Origin: Cucumis sativus
Taxonomy: Eukaryota; Streptophyta; Magnoliopsida; Cucurbitales; Cucurbitaceae
Reading direction: 5' to 3'
Assembly (NCBI RefSeq): GCF_000004075.3
Contig: NC_026655.2
Span: 26,025,489-26,089,488 of the forward strand
DNA: 64,000 nucleotides
The notes under the pieces are model-generated. The model saw nothing but the letters and a program-made list of their open reading frames with translations. It was not told the origin of the DNA and made no database searches. The position numbers and the translations under genes were made by a program. Each line of letters starts with the position of its first letter. The stretch's first letter is position 1. Below are positions 27,688 through 38,845 of the stretch, piece after piece.

Positions 27688-28213
27688 TTGGAATCTTTTG
27701 AGTACTACATTATTATTACTTATTGTAACTTTTAAATTTTGTTGGGTAATGCCTAATTGCATATATAGTCATAATAATTTGTATTAGTTTTGCTAATTAT
27801 GTAAAATAGTACTCTATTTTAATGTCACAAGTGAATGGACATATCATGTACGGAAGTGTGGCTAGCTACATTAATGGATAAAAGATTAATATAAGACGTC
27901 GTGTTTGGTCACTTGAAGTTGAAGTTCTTTACATTTGGTGTAAAATAAATTTCAGTGCAAACTTTCAATTCTTCTTAATTATTAAAAAGAATATTTTATG
28001 AGTATTTAATGAATCAAAAGAACATATGTATTTTTTTAATGGATGAAACTTAAATGAAAAAAAGAAAAAAAACATTGAAAATTCATTTAGCAGAGAAACT
28101 TAAACTTAACTAAGTTCTCACATTGCTAATTTTGGGATTAAAGAATGATTAATATGACTTTCAATCAAAGAATGATGAATTTTATAAACAATGTATAATT
28201 GTTTGATTTTGAA
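27688..28213. other. Convergent intergenic region between OPR3 and GH17-1
   Basis: It holds the 3' UTRs of both genes, which face each other. AT-rich, with no other feature seen. Confidence 0.6.
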
Positions 28214-29528
28214 CTAATTTTTCTTTCCTGACATGAACATATTCTCTGCTGTTGCAGTACTAAACAATGGATAAATAGGTTTCATGTTGACATCAAACAT
28301 CCCATAGCATTGTGAATCTCCTTCAGGTTTTTTATCTTCGTTGAATATACTTTGTATGAAACCTTCAAGATAAACATTTGGCTTTCTTGGTGTTCCGTTG
28401 CCAGAGGAAATATGACTCTTAAATTTGTTGTTGTACTCCTTGGCAATGGCCTGTGTTCCAGATATGTCTCCGCAAGTTGGCCACCCAGTTTCTCCAACTA
28501 CAATATTCACTTCTCCAACCATTTCTTTTTCGATAGCTGCATAAAATGCATCCACCATTGCATCGAACAAGTTGTAATATTCCAACCCTTCGTCTTGAAC
28601 TACTGGATTTGTCTCGTTAAATATCGCGTAGTTCAAACTTATACCGCCATTGAACTCATACTTTTGATGGGGGAATACGCTAACCATCAAAGCTGAGCCT
28701 TCTTCTGCTAAGAATTTGAGGATGCCTCTCATGCTCTCACGTACGGTTGGATCGAATGTGCCGCTGGATGGCGGGTCTTTAGAGACCAATGCTGCATTGT
28801 ACCTGTCAACCATACCAGTAAAATTAGCCTCAATGATACAATATGAAATTTGCTTTAATTTCACTAGGAAAGCTTTTGGTATAATTTTGATTCTGGATCT
28901 TGAAGAGTTCTCTCATTTAAGGGATGAACTTCTCTTGTTTGGCCATGAATTTGATTTAATTAATACCTCAACCCCCACTTCATAATTTTTGGGTTAGTTG
29001 GTGATTTAAGATCCATATTGACTTAACCCTTTTAAATTTATAATGTTAGTTTAAACCATACCCAACCAATGTAGTGAGCTTCACTTGTCCAAGATAGTTT
29101 GCATTGAGGAGATCTTGAAGGGACATCATGATTGGCAATATGAAATTGGCATGGCTAGGGATGGCCTTGTCCCCAACAATGATGTAATTGATTCTGAAAT
29201 CATCAACAAAGGTTTTAACGTAGGTATTAAACCACTCTTCTACAAGACCTTTATTATTGGCCAGATCTGTTAGCATGTTATTTGGTATACCAAAAGAGAC
29301 ATCAATAGCCCCACCACGAAATGCAGTCAAAACATCCACGTCTGGTACATCTAGTCGGACCCGACGAATGTTGTATTGTTCACAGAGTTGCACCACCTTC
29401 CATGGTGGAGGCAAGTTGTCGCCAACAAGACCGTAGTAGGCGCCGAGAAGAATATCGTATGCTCCGACGACGGTAGCGGCCATTAATATCGAAGCCATTA
29501 AGAACACAATTTGGACAACTTTGGCCAT
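28214..29528 (-). CDS. GH17 (glucan endo-1,3-beta-glucosidase-like) protein, two exons, altered acid/base site
   Basis: Exons 29062-29528 and 28214-28802 join in frame (TTLVG/YNAALV) to 351 residues. The start MAKVVQIVFLMASILMAATVV is chosen because it opens a signal peptide and aligns with the starts of the downstream copies; an in-frame ATG further upstream is less likely. GH17 marks: ILLGAYYGLVGDNLPPP (family: IGVCYG-LGNNLP), RRVRLDVPD, the nucleophile motif VVGETGWP, LFDAMVDAFYAA, GNGTPRKPNVYLEGFIQ and SIFNEDKKPEG. The proton-donor motif, normally GNE, reads GDK (YIIVGDKAIP), so hydrolysis of beta-1,3-glucan may be impaired. The protein is probably secreted. There is no C-terminal CBM43 (X8) or GPI-type tail. 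It is the left-most and most diverged copy of the cluster. Unlike the others it has a 259-bp intron and a longer C-terminal tail (TATAENMFMSGKKN). Confidence 0.88.
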
Positions 29529-30842
29529 TTTTTTTTCAAAGAATCTCTTGAAGAAAATTTTCAAAGAAACAACACAAGAAGAGGTTTTTAAAATTAATGT
29601 TGCACAAAAGGGAAACAAAAATGTCAATCTCTCCATGTTTCTCTCGTTTTAAAAATAGGAATGAACTTTGTTTGTTTAAAAATAGGACCTTTGAAGACCA
29701 CTCATTTCAATGGTTAAATTCTAACTTGATTTCAAAGTCAAATTCAAAACTACTTTTTAAAAATTATATTTCTTAGCTATCAAAACTTAGTTTGATTTCT
29801 AAAGCATGAGTAGAAAGCAAGTAAAAAAAGAACAATAGAAAGTAATGTTTATATGATATATTAGTTTTTGAAAAAAAATGATCAACTTATAATTAACATT
29901 GATTTTTTCTTTTGATGGTTTAATTTTAGAAGTGTTTTCAAAATGAAAGCCAAAATTTGAAAACTAGGAGAAGTAGTTTTAAAGCCTTGTCTTCTTTTTT
30001 TTTTTTTTTTTTTTGTTGAAAATTGATTAAGAATTCAAATATTTATATAGAAAATATAAAAACCATGAGAAAGAAATTACAAAAAACTAAGAATAATTTT
30101 CAAAAACAAAATACAAAACACCGGTCGTAGGGTCAAAGCTACCAAGACTTTCAGTGGCAGAAGGATGAAATTCAGAATGAGATGGCGAACAAAACATGCT
30201 TATTTTTAGTGCCATTGAATTATCTTTGAATGATTCATTAAAAAGTAAATCATTGACATTCCTAATATTTCAATCGATATTTTCACGTTTCACTTAGTTC
30301 AACATTGATATAATAAGTGAATCAACATTTTCATTATATCAAACAGAAATACACCTAACATAACAAAATAAACCACAAAATGACGTACATAATGCGATTA
30401 TATAAATAATAAACATATTAATTAGCTTGTTTAATATAAAATACGTTCATTTACTAATTCAAATATTTTTTTTAACTTTTTATCTAGAAATATCTATCGA
30501 GATGATACTTTTTTAATACAAAATTAAGACTTCATCATTTATGTCGACAACAACGATATTTTAAACCTCATCGGCCATAAAGTAATAATAACGTTTAACC
30601 TAGTAATTTATTGTTCTTATGGAAATTTGGAAGATCTAGTGATTAACAAAGAAACTTCTTTTGTATTTGAATATGTATTGACTATCAATTTTAAATTAAA
30701 TTCATGTAGATGAAGTCTCGTTGGGTAATAATTGAGTTTTTAAAACAATTATTTCAAAGTTAAGTTAACCATGTTCAAATTTCTTGCTTTGTTTTTCTTC
30801 TCACTGATGTTTTTAAAAAGTTTTATATATATATTGTTTTAA
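29529..30842. other. Intergenic region between GH17-1 and GH17 copy A unit
   Basis: AT-rich upstream region of GH17-1, with a long T-run near 29996-30014. No coding sequence is supported. From about 30843 the sequence becomes homologous to the 3'-flank part of the tandem GH17 units. Confidence 0.6.
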
Positions 30843-31484
30843 CTTTTGGTACTTAAGTAAGATATGAACTAAGAAAGTGAGGAAATAAACCTTCCTTTTA
30901 AAAAAAACTAAAAACAAAATAGTTACGAGACGAGGCCTCATTTAGTAATTATTTTGTTTTATTCAATTTTTAAACAAAATATAATATATTTGGTTGTTTT
31001 TTTTTTCAAAAATGGGTAAAAATATTTTTTACTTTCTTAAAAACACAACTACATCTTAAGTCAATATTTAAAAAGAAAATCATGTATTTTTTTGGGTTAA
31101 TTTACATAAATAGAATAAACACAAAAAATATTTAGAGTTCATGTCACAAATTAAAATGCATGGAATTTACTATTTTTTAATTTTAGCTTTGTCCTTCCTC
31201 ATCATCGTCCTTCTTCTCTTCTCTTCTGTCATCTTATGTGATCTTTTTTCTTTTCTTCTTATGTAATATTTTTTTTTTCTTTTTCTCTTCTTCGGTAACT
31301 TTTTTTTAAAAATATTTCCATTTTCCATTCGTCCTTTTCATATTCTTTCTTCTGCAATTTTTCTTTTCCTACCCATCGCCTTTTTCTCTTTTTCTGTAAT
31401 TTTTTTTGTTCTTTTCCTTTCCATCGTTTTTCCTTTCTTCGGTAATTTTAATTTTTCATATTTTTTAAAACTGTTATTTAGTTT

Positions 31485-31910
31485 AAGATCGTGTGCTAAA
31501 TATAAAAGATCATGAAAAAAATCGTTGGTATATTGGATTGTCAAATGTGTAAACGATTAGGTACAAAAATAGTCAAATCTAAACGATCGCATACCAAAAA
31601 AATCTTGAAAAAAATCGTTGAGATTTGTCTAGCATAATTTAAACGATCAAATATTTTGTGCCAAATGTAAATGATAGTGTGTCAAATCTAAATGATCACA
31701 TACAAAAAAATCTTTTTTAAAAAAATCGTTTAAATTTGGCTACCAAAATTTAAACAATTAAATTAAATGCGTGTCAATCTAAACGATCACGTTCAAAAAA
31801 AAAACCGTCTAGATTTATCTACCAAAATATAAATTATCAAATCTAAATGATCGTATAAAGAAAAATAGTCAAACGATCGTTTCTCAAATATATTACGCAC
31901 TAAATACCAA
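31485..31910. repeat. Hairpin-module block built on AAACGATCGTTT (unit A version)
   Basis: Repeated, imperfect modules of the form AAATCTAAACGATCG-TACC-A-run-ATCGTTTAGATTT-GGCTACC. Each module is a self-complementary inverted repeat. The perfect 12-bp palindrome AAACGATCGTTT is at 31871-31882. The same block recurs in every array unit; in unit C it is at about 38427-38845, with the palindrome at 38832-38843. Confidence 0.8.
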
Positions 31911-32339
31911 TTAATCCCGAGGCTTTCTTGAAAATTTTCTTTTTGGATCGGTGGGTTTTTTCCATATGTAAGTATTTTGTCACTTTGTTTTGTCTTTAAA
32001 AAGACTCTTATGTTTTTTTTTCTTCAGAATATGAATGACAAAACAAGAAAATTATAAGTAATATTAGTGGTTATGTGGCCTTAATTGTAAAAGAAAAAAA
32101 AGTTATAATTGTAAAAGAAATAAATAGATATAATAGTATGTTTTTTTTTTTTTTTTAAATTTTTATAAATGAATAGCTCCATATAATTTTTATAAACACA
32201 ACTATAATAGTTTTAAAAAATAAAAACATAATGAAGAGTTTGAATCAATTTAGATTATATTGGATTTTTCAATTAAAAAAAGATTGAGTCAATACTTTTT
32301 GGATTATTCCAAATATAAATCAATATGTTCAATTTTATA

Positions 32340-33377
32340 TCAATTAAACACACATGGATAAATAGGTGTGAAATCAATATGGAACATGCCATAAAATTGT
32401 GATTCCCCTTCTGGCTTTTCATTCTCGTTGAATAAACTTCTGATGAATCCTTCAATATAAATATTTGGCATCATTGGTGTCCCCTTTCCAGAGGTAATAT
32501 GATTCTTAAAATTCAAATTGTACGTAAGTGCAAGCGATGGGCCTGCACCATAATTCCCCTCGGTCGGCCATCCGGTTTCCCCAATTGCAATGGCAACATC
32601 TCCAACATTTGCCTTATCGATTGCAGCATAAAAGGCATCCACCATCTCATCAAAGATGTTGTTATAACTTAAGTCCCCGTCAGTTCGTATCGGGGGGTTT
32701 TGTTCTGTTTGGGAAGTGAATGTGGCATAACCCAAACTTATATTATTAGTGTATCCCGTGTAAGCATATGCATCATAGGGATATAAGCTAAGCATCAAAG
32801 GCGAGCCTTGTCCCCATAAGAACTTAAGGATTCCTTTCATGTTCTCAAGAACGTTTGGGTCAAAAGCGCCACTAGATGGAGGGCTTTGAACCCCCAAAGC
32901 GGTTAAGCCAACCATCGTGGTGATTTTTACTTGTCCGAGGTAACGACTATTGAGGAGATCTTGAAGGGATCTCATGACAGGCAATATGTTGTCGTCCAGT
33001 CCCGGTATGACCTTGTCACCAACAACGATGTAGTTGATGGTGAACTCGCCGATGAATGGTACGACGTACTTGACAAACCACTCCTCCACCGCCGTGTGAT
33101 TGGTCGCCTGGTTTGATATCAACTCGCCCGGTACGCTAAAAGAGACTTCGATACCTGTGCCACGAAACTGTTCGAGAATATCAAAATTTGGTTCATTGAA
33201 TCGAATGCGACGAATGTTGTATTTTTGGCAGAGTTGCACCACCTTCCATGGTGGTGGGAGGTCGTTACTCTCAGATCCATAAAATGCACCGATAAGAATG
33301 TCGTTTCCTCTAACGACAATGGATGATATGGCTGCCATGAATAATAGGGAAATCACATGGGAATTATGCCTTGCCAT
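32340..33377 (-). CDS. GH17-like secreted protein, copy A (intact)
   Basis: One uninterrupted exon of 345 residues. The start MARHNSHVISLLFMAAISS aligns with the array copies. The ATG at 33419 is in frame but abuts the TATA element at 33424-33431, so it would lie upstream of the expected transcription start. Signal peptide about 1-24. GH17 marks: ILIGAFYGSESNDLPPPWKV, RRIRFNEP, LSLYPYDAYAYTG, IFDEMVDAFYAAID, nucleophile E267 in IGETGWP, then GKGTPMMPNIYIEGF and SLFNENEKPEG. The acid/base motif is GDK (120-122) instead of GNE. It differs from copies C and E at about 22 residues, all in the first about 80 and last about 100 residues; the middle of about 165 residues is identical. It is probably apoplastic or vacuolar by family. 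The substrate is unknown because the catalytic pair is incomplete. Confidence 0.88.
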   Translation of the reverse strand: MARHNSHVISLLFMAAISSIVVRGNDILIGAFYGSESNDLPPPWKVVQLCQKYNIRRIRFNEPNFDILEQFRGTGIEVSFSVPGELISNQATNHTAVEEWFVKYVVPFIGEFTINYIVVGDKVIPGLDDNILPVMRSLQDLLNSRYLGQVKITTMVGLTALGVQSPPSSGAFDPNVLENMKGILKFLWGQGSPLMLSLYPYDAYAYTGYTNNISLGYATFTSQTEQNPPIRTDGDLSYNNIFDEMVDAFYAAIDKANVGDVAIAIGETGWPTEGNYGAGPSLALTYNLNFKNHITSGKGTPMMPNIYIEGFIRSLFNENEKPEGESQFYGMFHIDFTPIYPCVFN

Positions 33378-33423
33378 TTTTTTTCCAAATGTGATGATTT
33401 GATTGTTTTGAACTTCCACTATC

Positions 33424-33431
33424 TATATATA
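33424..33431 (-). promoter_or_regulatory. TATA box of GH17 copy A (and equivalents in the array)
   Basis: A TATATATA element lies 47 bases upstream of the chosen ATG. The same CTATATATAATAG context precedes every array gene, for example 40379-40391 for copy C. A conserved GTCATATACGTGCAAC element, with an ACGT core on the coding strand, sits about 80 bases further upstream. The amplified copies therefore share their core promoter. Confidence 0.65.
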
Positions 33432-35134
33432 ATAGATTACAAAATCTTGTATTGTTTGTAACCTTGTAGGCTAAAAAATTTAGATAAATGTAGTTTAATT
33501 TGTTGCACGTATATGACAAAATGCGGCGTGAATTTACATCGAAAAATATTTTGTTTTTTTAAAGCAAATATCAATTTCAACTCAAAGTTTGGATTTATAA
33601 CAATTTACAAATTGTACTAACGATTTTATCAATTCAAACTCTAAATTTTAGATTTTGTGTTTGGTTCTTGTTATTCTCCATTACAATTAGAGGGTTTAAA
33701 TTGATACAATTATAAAAGTTAAAGATTTGGATCAAATATGAAAGTTTATGAATTAGTTTGATATAAGTATTAATTTGAGTTTCAAATTGATACAATTATA
33801 TTTTAAAATTTAAATAGATAAAACTCTAAAGTTCGGGTTTAAATTGATTTTTTATTTATCATTTAACAACATCTTTAACTAATTCCAGCCCTCCCTTTTT
33901 CTCTACTATAATAACAACAATAACTATAATTAAACATATGTTTTCAATAAAATAATTGTGGTATTTTTGTGTGAAAATGGGATTGATTTTGACTATATTA
34001 GGATTTCTAAAAAAAGAAATTTGTTTGTATTCCAATGGATAATAATAATTTTTATTTATTTAAAACGTTCTATTTTGTTTCTTAGTCACTTATGTCCTTT
34101 TATGTATTTAAAAACAATTAATCAATAATACTTCCTTTTTTGGTTGAATATTTTTAAAACTTACCATCAATTATATTCTTTAGCCAGCAATAATTCATGT
34201 GTTTGTTAATTTGAATTGAAGTAATTTTTCATAGAGTTGATTGAGTCATAATATAATATATTTTTAAAAATCTAAAAATATATATATTTAAAATGTATTG
34301 TTGCCACGTACTTGAGACAACACGAAGCGGGTTGACGTCTTTAAAAAATGGTTAATTTTAAAAATGAAAAACGTAGCTGTAACCAATCTTTTTTTCATTG
34401 TGATTAGACACCAAAATAAAGTAAATAATTTAAAATAAAATTAAAAATGATATGTGAGAAAAAAAATATAATTTAGTTCAGGAGTCATTTGTGTACAGGA
34501 AAAATGTTTAATATCCTGTAAGGCCACATTTAATGTCTTGAATAAAATTCATTCAGAAAAAAAAGGTTTTTTTTTATATGTTTTATTTTGTTGCTCGTCA
34601 CTCCAATATTTGAAGTAACGATAAGTGGAATGCATTATATTAATTAGAATGTATTGAGAAAAAATTCTTCACCTTAAGAGAATGATAAATTATTACCATT
34701 TCTCAAAATTTATCATATGCTAGTCTTTGAATAAAGATTTTATTTTTAAAACATTAATTAGATTTATTTCTTCTTACTATCAAATCTCGGACTCCAAAGA
34801 TATTGACTTCTCACCTCAAAAATGTAGAAATAAGTGAGAAATTTATAGATTCCATTGTAGATTTTATTCTTTTAAAAAAAAAGTATTGGAGATCGACCTC
34901 ACACTCTCAAAAACTGGTCTTTTCACTCCAAGAATTTAAAAATAACAGACTCTCGTATATTTCTAAATATGTTGTTAGAGTTTTTTAAAGGATAAAGCGT
35001 GAAGGGAATAGGTTAAAAAGAAGAAACCAAAAAGAAACAAAATAAGAGTAATCAAAACAAGGAAAGAAGGAAGAAAAGGAAAGAAAAAATAAAAGTAACA
35101 AAAAAAGAAAAGAATAGAAAAAGAAGTATTTTTT

Positions 35135-35273
35135 AAAAATAGCAAAATAAATTAAAATATTACAAGCTATAGCAAAATTTTGGATTCTATCACTAATATC
35201 TTCTTTCGTTATAGTATATCAATGTCTATCAATAATAAAATTTTGTAAATATTTTGTAAAATTTGCTATTTTT
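35135..35273. mobile_element. MITE-like element with 12-bp perfect terminal inverted repeats
   Basis: AAAAATAGCAAA at 35135-35146 and TTTGCTATTTTT at 35262-35273 are perfect inverted repeats around a 115-bp AT-rich interior. The interior contains TTGGATTCTATCACTAATA and GTCTATCAATAATAAAAT. Such short TAGCAAAAT elements are, to my recollection, abundant in cucurbit genomes. There is no coding capacity. The target-site duplication is unclear because the flanks are T-rich. Confidence 0.55.
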
Positions 35274-35646
35274 GAATTTTTTTTAAAAAAAATCAGATAA
35301 TAAGAAAATTTTATCATTTTCATTATTAGTTATTATTATTATAAATAATAATAATAATAGTAATAAATAGTAATTAATAATGATGATAAAAATTTTCTAA
35401 TCACTTGTTCTTTCTCTTGGGATTAAAAAAAAGTAATGATACTATACACCATTATTGTATTGTTGTGTATACCATAAGGACTTTATTTGCATGAGAATAT
35501 ACAACTTCAATATATCAATAATAATAAAAATAATGTACACGACATTAATAATCAAATGCCATTCTTTTCAAAAAAAAAAAAAAAAAACTTAATTTCTCTT
35601 TCAAACAAAACATTAAAATTTATGCAACATAGTCTATCCTATCGAT

Positions 35647-35688
35647 AAACAAATTCCAATCTAGCCTAAACAAATTCCAATCTAGCCT
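35647..35688. repeat. 21-bp tandem duplication
   Basis: AAACAAATTCCAATCTAGCC followed by T is present twice in direct succession, at 35647-35667 and 35668-35688. Confidence 0.9.
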
Positions 35689-36029
35689 AAGTGTTCTAGT
35701 ATTAAAATCATTTACATCGAAATTAAAGTTCAATTAAGAAGCAGTTTACTCTTCATCAAATTAACATGCACCAACAATCGAATAAAGAATTTAGTAGCAA
35801 GATGACTAAATGAACTCATGGTATTCATCAAGCTACAAAAAAAATATAACTTCAGCTCGAAAAATGCATACAAAACAACACTTTAAGTTAACAAAAATGC
35901 TAGAACACGTTAAGATCAATTCGTTTGAAGATTTTAGGTTTGAATTGTATGTAAGTGAACACACTTTTCAATACACACCATTATTGTATTAATGTGAACA
36001 TACACTTTTCGAAATAAAAATCATACACG

Positions 36030-37790
36030 ATCCATATAATAGTAGGTCTTTTTTTTTTATATATAATTTTTCTAAGGGAATATGTGTGTACTATAATAGT
36101 TAAAAAAAATACATATTCAACGGTTATTAGAATCGATTTAGATTGTATTGAATTTTTAATAAAAAAAATAGAATCAATACTTTTTGGATTATTTCAAATA
36201 CAAATCAATATGTTCAATTTTATATCAATCAAACACCGACGGATAAATAGGTGTGGAATCAACATGGAACATGCCATAAAATTGTGACTCCCCTTCTGGC
36301 TTTTCATTCTCATTGAATAAACTTCTGATAAATCCTTCAATATAAATATTTGGCTTCATTGGTGTCCCCTTCCCAGAGGTAATATGATTCTTAAAATTCA
36401 AATTGTACGTAAGTGCAAGCGATGGGGCCTGCACCATAATTCCCGTTGGTCGGCCACCCGGTTTCCCCAATTGCAATGGCGACATCTCCAACACATGCCT
36501 TATCGATTGCGGCATGAAAGGCATCCACCATTTCATCAAAGATGTTGTTATAACTTAAGTCCCCGTCAGTTCGTATCGGGGGTTTTGTTCTGTTTGGGAA
36601 GTGAATGTTGCATAACCCAAACTTATATTATTTGTGTATCCCGTGTAAGCATATGCATCATAGGGATATAAGCTAAGCATCAAAGGCGAGCCTTGTCCCC
36701 ATAAGAACTTAAGGATTCCTTTCATGTTCTCAAGAACGTTTGGGTCAAAAGCGCCACTAGATGGAGGGCTTTGAACCCCCAAAGCGGTTAAGCCAACCAT
36801 CGTGGTGATTTTCACTTGTCCGAGGTAACGACTGTTGAGGAGATCTTGAAGGGATCTCATGACAGGCAATATGTTGTCGTCCAGTCCCGGTATGACCTTG
36901 TCACCAACAACGATGTAGTTGATGGTGAACTCGCCGATGAATGGTACGACGTACTTGACAAACCACTCCTCCACCGCCGTGTGATTGGTCGCCTGGTTTG
37001 ATATCAACTCGCCCGGTACGCTAAAAGAGACTTCGATATTTGTGCCACGAAACTGTTCGAGAATATCGAGATTTGGTTCATTGAATCGAATGCGACGAAT
37101 GTTGTATTTTTCACAGAGTTGCACCACCTTCCATGGTGGTGGGAGGTTGTTACCCTCAGATCCATAATATGCACCGACAAGAATGTTGTTTCCTCTCACA
37201 ACAATAGATGACATTGCTACCATGAACAATAGGGCAATCGCATGGAAATTATGCTTTGCCATTTTTTTTTCCAAATAAAATGATTGATTGATTTGAACGT
37301 CCAGTTTCTATATATAATAGATTACGAAGGCTTGTTTGTTTGTAACCTTGTAGGCCAAAAAATTTAGATAAATACAGTTTAATTTGTTGCACGTATATGA
37401 CACAATGTGTTGTGAATTTACGACGAAAAATAATTCGTTTTTTATTTTTAGAAAATATCATTTTGAACTCAAAGTTTGGATTTATATCAATTTTCAAACT
37501 GTATCAATTTAAACTCTAAATTCTAGAGTTTTTCTTTTCTTTTCTTTTTTTTTTTTTTCGATTTTTCTGGTTATTCTTATTCTTCTCTATTATAATTGGA
37601 GGGTTTAAATTGATACAATTGTAAAAGCTAAAGATTTGGATTGATACAAATATGAAAGTTTATGGACTAATTTGATATAAATATTAATTTGAACCTCAAA
37701 TTAATACAATTATTATTTTACGGTTTAAATATAGATAAAACTCCAAAAGTTCGGGTTTAAATTGATTTTTTATTTATCATTTAAGAACAT
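36030..37790. repeat. Partial GH17 array unit B
   Basis: It matches the right 57% of the array unit: 3' flank from about 200 bp beyond the stop codon, gene and upstream region. Homology to the array stops near 36030. This is the left edge of the array and joins the first full unit (C) at 37791. Confidence 0.8.
36225..37262 (-). pseudogene. GH17 copy B (reading frame broken by two single-base indels)
   Basis: Same 1038-bp span as the intact copies and almost identical to copy C. A G-run of five (36578-36582; six in A, C, E, F, H and J) shifts the frame near residue 228. A run of four G (36424-36427; three elsewhere) shifts it back near residue 280. The frame between them meets a stop, so a protein of about 235 residues without the nucleophile Glu would be made. 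Both differences are homopolymer length changes, so a consensus error is as likely as true decay. It carries the same TATA element as copy C. Confidence 0.75.
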
Positions 37791-38426
37791 CTTTTGGTTC
37801 TTAAGTAAGATAGGAACTAAGAAACTGAGAGGAAATAAACTTTCATTTTCAAAAACAAAAAACAAAATAGTTACGAGATGACATCTCATTTGAAGACCAT
37901 ATTTCGTTTTATTCGATTTTTAAACAAAATATAATATATTTGGTTGTTTTTTTTTCACAAATGGGTAAAAGCATTTTTTACCTTCTTAAAAACACAACTA
38001 CATCTTAAGTCAAAATTTAAAAAAAAAATCAAGTACTTTTTATCTTGTTAATTTTGATAAATAGAATAAACTGAAAAATAGTTACACTCCGTGTCACAAA
38101 TTAAAACGCATGGAGTTTACTATTTTTTAAATAAGTTTCAGCTTTGTCCTTCCTTATCATCGTCTTTCTTCTCTTCTCTTCTTTGATCTTTTTTCTTTTC
38201 CTCTTATGCAATATTTTTTGTATGTCTTTTTCTCTTCTTCTGTAACTTTTTTAAAAAAATTATTTCCATTTTCCCTTCGTCCTTTTCATCTTCTTTCTTC
38301 TGCAACTTTTCTTTTCCTACCCATCGTCTTTTTCTCTCTTTCTGTATTTTTTTTGTTCTTTTCCTTTCCATCGTTTTTCCTTTCTTCGGTAATTTTAATC
38401 TTTAATAGTTTTTTCAAACTGTTATT

Positions 38427-38845
38427 TAGTTCAAGATCGTGTGCTAAATATAAAAGATCGTGAAAAAAATCGTTGGTATATTCGATTGCCAAATGTGTAA
38501 AATGATTGTGTACCAAAATAGTCAAATCTAAACGATCGCGTACCAAAAAAATCTTGAAAAAAATCGTTGAGATTTGTCTACCCTAATTTAACGATCAAAT
38601 ACTTTGTGCCAAATGTATACGATAGTGTGTCAAATCAAAATGATTGCATACAAAAAATTCTTGAAAAAAAAAATCGTTTAGATTTGGCTACCAAGATTTA
38701 AACGAACAAATTTAAACGATTTAAATTAAACGTGTGTCAATTTAAACGATCGCGTACCAAAAAAATCGTTTAGATTTCTCTACCAAAATATAAATGATCA
38801 AATCTAAACGATCGTATAAAGAAGAGAAGCCAAACGATCGTTTCT
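38427..38845. repeat. Hairpin-module block in array unit C (recurs in units D-J)
   Basis: About four degenerate copies of a self-complementary module (AAATCTAAACGAT ... ATCGTTTAGATTT) with TACC-A-run spacers, ending in the perfect palindrome AAACGATCGTTT at 38832-38843. The block recurs at about 3.07-kb intervals in each later unit. It lies about 450-870 bp downstream of the stop codon of its own unit's gene and about 1.2-1.6 kb upstream of the gene to its left. Confidence 0.85.

Larger units (their letters stand above)
30843..33868. repeat. Diverged GH17 duplication unit (unit A)
   Basis: This unit corresponds base for base to one unit of the array at 37791-62400. It has a start like CTTTTGG-ACTTAAGTAAG, a pyrimidine-rich tract, a hairpin-module block, copy A of the gene and its upstream region. 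By eye the non-coding part is roughly 85-90% like the array units, whereas the array units are nearly identical to each other. Unit A therefore split off before the recent amplification. Confidence 0.8.
33869..36029. other. Unique region between GH17 copies A and B
   Basis: AT-rich and not shared with the array, except that its left end (the CTAATTCCAGCCC context at about 33878) is found again right of copy J at about 62406. It contains a likely MITE at 35135-35273, a 21-bp tandem duplication at 35647-35688 and a (TTA/ATA)n stretch at about 35320-35390. No gene is supported. Confidence 0.6.

Noticed and set aside
31485-31910. CRISPR-like repeat-spacer array in the AAACGATCG block
   Set aside because: This is a plant nuclear sequence. 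The modules are degenerate, unequal in spacing and self-complementary, without uniform spacers.
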